Below, piece by piece: positions 62,117-64,000 of a stretch of DNA of 64,000 bases (within the stretch, counting starts at the first letter, position 1; each line of letters opens with the position of its first letter). Source of the stretch: Acridotheres tristis. Lineage: Eukaryota > Chordata > Aves > Passeriformes > Sturnidae. The translations under genes and the position numbers were made by a program. The stretch spans positions 19,225,501 through 19,289,500 of the forward strand of contig CM072892.1 of assembly GCA_037013685.1 (NCBI GenBank), read 5' to 3'. Under the pieces are notes generated by a model, which was given only the letters and a program-made list of their open reading frames with translations, did not search any database and was not told where the DNA came from.

Positions 62117-64000
62117 CTAGCCCCAGTGAAGAAAATTGCATAATACAATTAATTTCAGGGAGGACCAGGGTTTTACTCTAAACACAGATGGAAAAAAAGA
62201 ATACTTTCCAGCTCCCCAAAGCCATTTGTGTAGGTGATGCCATTTGTTCACAGTGTCAACTAATTTTTCCTTATTAAAACTAATGATCCATAATTGCTTC
62301 TGGAATGGCAGACCATAATATGAATTGTAGTGTGCAAATCTGATAATGACTGTTTCAGATTTGTATCCAGATTTCTCAAGTAATACTTATCTGGACTCTC
62401 TACGTGTAAAAACATCCCAACTATTAAGATATTATTTTTTTGTAGTTATGCATGCTCAAATAGTGTATTTAATACCCAAGGAGTTACTTCTGACTATGTC
62501 TATGCAACAGGATTTGAGAGCTCTTCCACTCTTTAGGGACCATATATGTGCCTTTGAACTATTCTAATTCCCTGACAAAATGACACCCCAATATGTTCTA
62601 TGCTCCATCTGCTGCATGCTGAAGACCTGGCCTAAGGGTCAGGTATATTGTATATTGTATATTGTATATTGTATATTGTATATTGTATATTGTATATTGT
62701 ATATTGTATATTGTATATTGTATATTCTGGCCAGGTTCTAGTTTGGATTTTCGAGACATTTTAAAGCTGAAGTATGGCCACTCAGCCCAAAATTACAAAG
62801 AATATAACAAAAGATTATCTGGGATTCATTTGTGATAGTCATGTTCTGACAAATTATTTTCCCAAGCGGGATAATCCAGAATTTTTGCTATGTCTCAGAG
62901 ACATATCAAAAGTGCTAAAAACTATGAAAAGCAAATTATATCCAAAACATGAATGCTTCTCTTTCTCAAAACTCCTAATATATTTTCATGGTAGGTATTC
63001 TGTTATCAAAAGAGAATTTATTGCCTGGTTCAGTTTTCGCCAAAGCTGTCTTATTTGGCATCATTTGAGCCTACAATTTATAATAATAGCATCACTATTA
63101 ATAATCATAATAATAATGGTATCAATCCTTCCACTCTATACAAATAAATTTGACCAGGGTCTGTGGACAGCCTAGTGAGGAAAAATATGCAGCTTTTATA
63201 TACTTTAGTCAAACCATTTTCATACATGAAATATATATTTATTGTTGAGATTATTTAATCAAAATTCTCGAATGCAATTTTCCTATGAGAGAAGACACAC
63301 AAAGCACTAAACTATTCAAGTACTTTTGTTCTTAATTTTGCATTTCCTCTGAATTCATGTCACTGAAAACAAGCATTCATTATATTTTAAGGGATAATTG
63401 CTATCAAATAATTTATGGCTGCAAAATGCTACACATAGCAGAGACTACAGCTACTTATGACCCAGTAAATTAAAACTAAACCTTCTGTGTGCTGAGTATG
63501 TTGCATAAGATTAATTGTGTAATATTAAGCTGCTTCCATTATAAAGATCAAATGCCAGGAGAAAAGACATAAACTTTGTGTATGTATCAATGTAACCTCA
63601 ACTCAGCAGTTGCTGAATATTTATGGGGCACGTAAACCTAAGATGCACCTAATCCTGTTGTGGCAGCTATTCAGGAAGATAGACAGGAAAAAAGAAAATT
63701 TCTGCTGTGCATAGCTGAGAAGAAGATATAAAGTAGATCTTATAAAATTATGATTACCTTTGGCTCCTTTCGATTTCAGTGACTACTCAGCACCAGACCA
63801 GCAAGAACTTGGACACAAAAAATTATTCTGTCAATTTCCCCACCCTTTTTTCTGTAAAATGTGTCGGACAACTTGGACCATGAAGTGACATAATTAAAAC
63901 AAAATACAAAAGTATTCCTTTATTCTTAAGTCCAGATTCTTATTGCAGACTTGCTTTTAAATTGTGCTTCCTATCTACCATACAATGAAAATAGCTGATT
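62117..64000. other. Right flank upstream of the first detected exon
   Basis: AT-rich sequence with a GTATATT heptamer array (62643-62726) and an ATA/ATT-rich patch near 63080-63120. A good minus-strand donor (CCAAAG|GTAATC) lies just below 63758, but no exon ending there fits the phase of the next exon. Probably intron or upstream region. Confidence 0.5.
62643..62726. repeat. Heptamer satellite (GTATATT)x12
   Basis: Twelve perfect tandem copies of the 7-bp unit GTATATT (84 bp) with no interruption, preceded by 'cagg' and followed by 'ctgg'. Perfect copy identity suggests recent expansion and likely length polymorphism. It lies outside the detected exons. Confidence 0.97.

Noticed and set aside
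62774..63175. Plus-strand open frame of 133 codons
   Set aside because: AT-driven, with a run of Ile from an ATA/ATT-rich stretch, and no splice or promoter context.
63758..63800. Exon ending at CCAAAG|GTAATC upstream of exon 1
   Set aside because: No frame reaches this donor in phase 0, which exon 1 needs; kept only as a note.

Overview
This is vertebrate, very probably songbird, genomic DNA. The composition is AT-rich. At least six clear CR1 LINE fragments are present, several carrying the avian 3' end (repeats of the type ATTCTATG), and one solo LTR (22766-23364) matches in layout and wording an LTR family common in passerines. There are no operons, bacterial genes, tRNAs or CRISPR arrays.

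The main content is easy to miss because no single reading frame is long. One multi-exon protein-coding gene appears to run right to left (minus strand) across the whole window. I assembled 27 candidate coding exons between 62116 and 347. Each has an open frame, an AG acceptor and a GT donor, and all 27 join in phase: together they total 2754 nt, or 918 codons. About two thirds have good splice sites on at least one side and read like protein; a handful (56535-56579, 50804-50853, 39513-39624, 30289-30372, 28732-28777) rest on weak donors and were placed partly by phase. I see no certain start codon and no terminal exon, so the gene probably extends beyond both edges. The predicted protein is largely helical and hydrophobic with scattered cysteines. 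I do not recognise the family and give no symbol. One exon (10188-10392) contains an in-frame TAA, so the copy may be damaged or polymorphic, or the sequence may contain an error.

The rest is intronic. Right part (62-56 kb): closely spaced exons, a GTATATT heptamer satellite upstream, and an 815-bp GC-rich solo LTR (58768-59582) with a perfect 5-bp target duplication, lying in the same orientation as the gene. Middle (56-35 kb): three CR1 copies, G-rich quadruplex-type tracts, and a striking 50-nt hairpin at 43318-43367. Left-middle (35-19 kb): a three-arm inverted repeat at 31286-31334, a CA/TG microsatellite, an old CR1, a fresh-looking CR1 and the passerine-type LTR. Left end (19-0 kb): widely spaced exons, two plus-strand CR1 pieces and little else.

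Limits: splice sites were judged by eye, exon boundaries with weak donors may be off, and no similarity search was possible.
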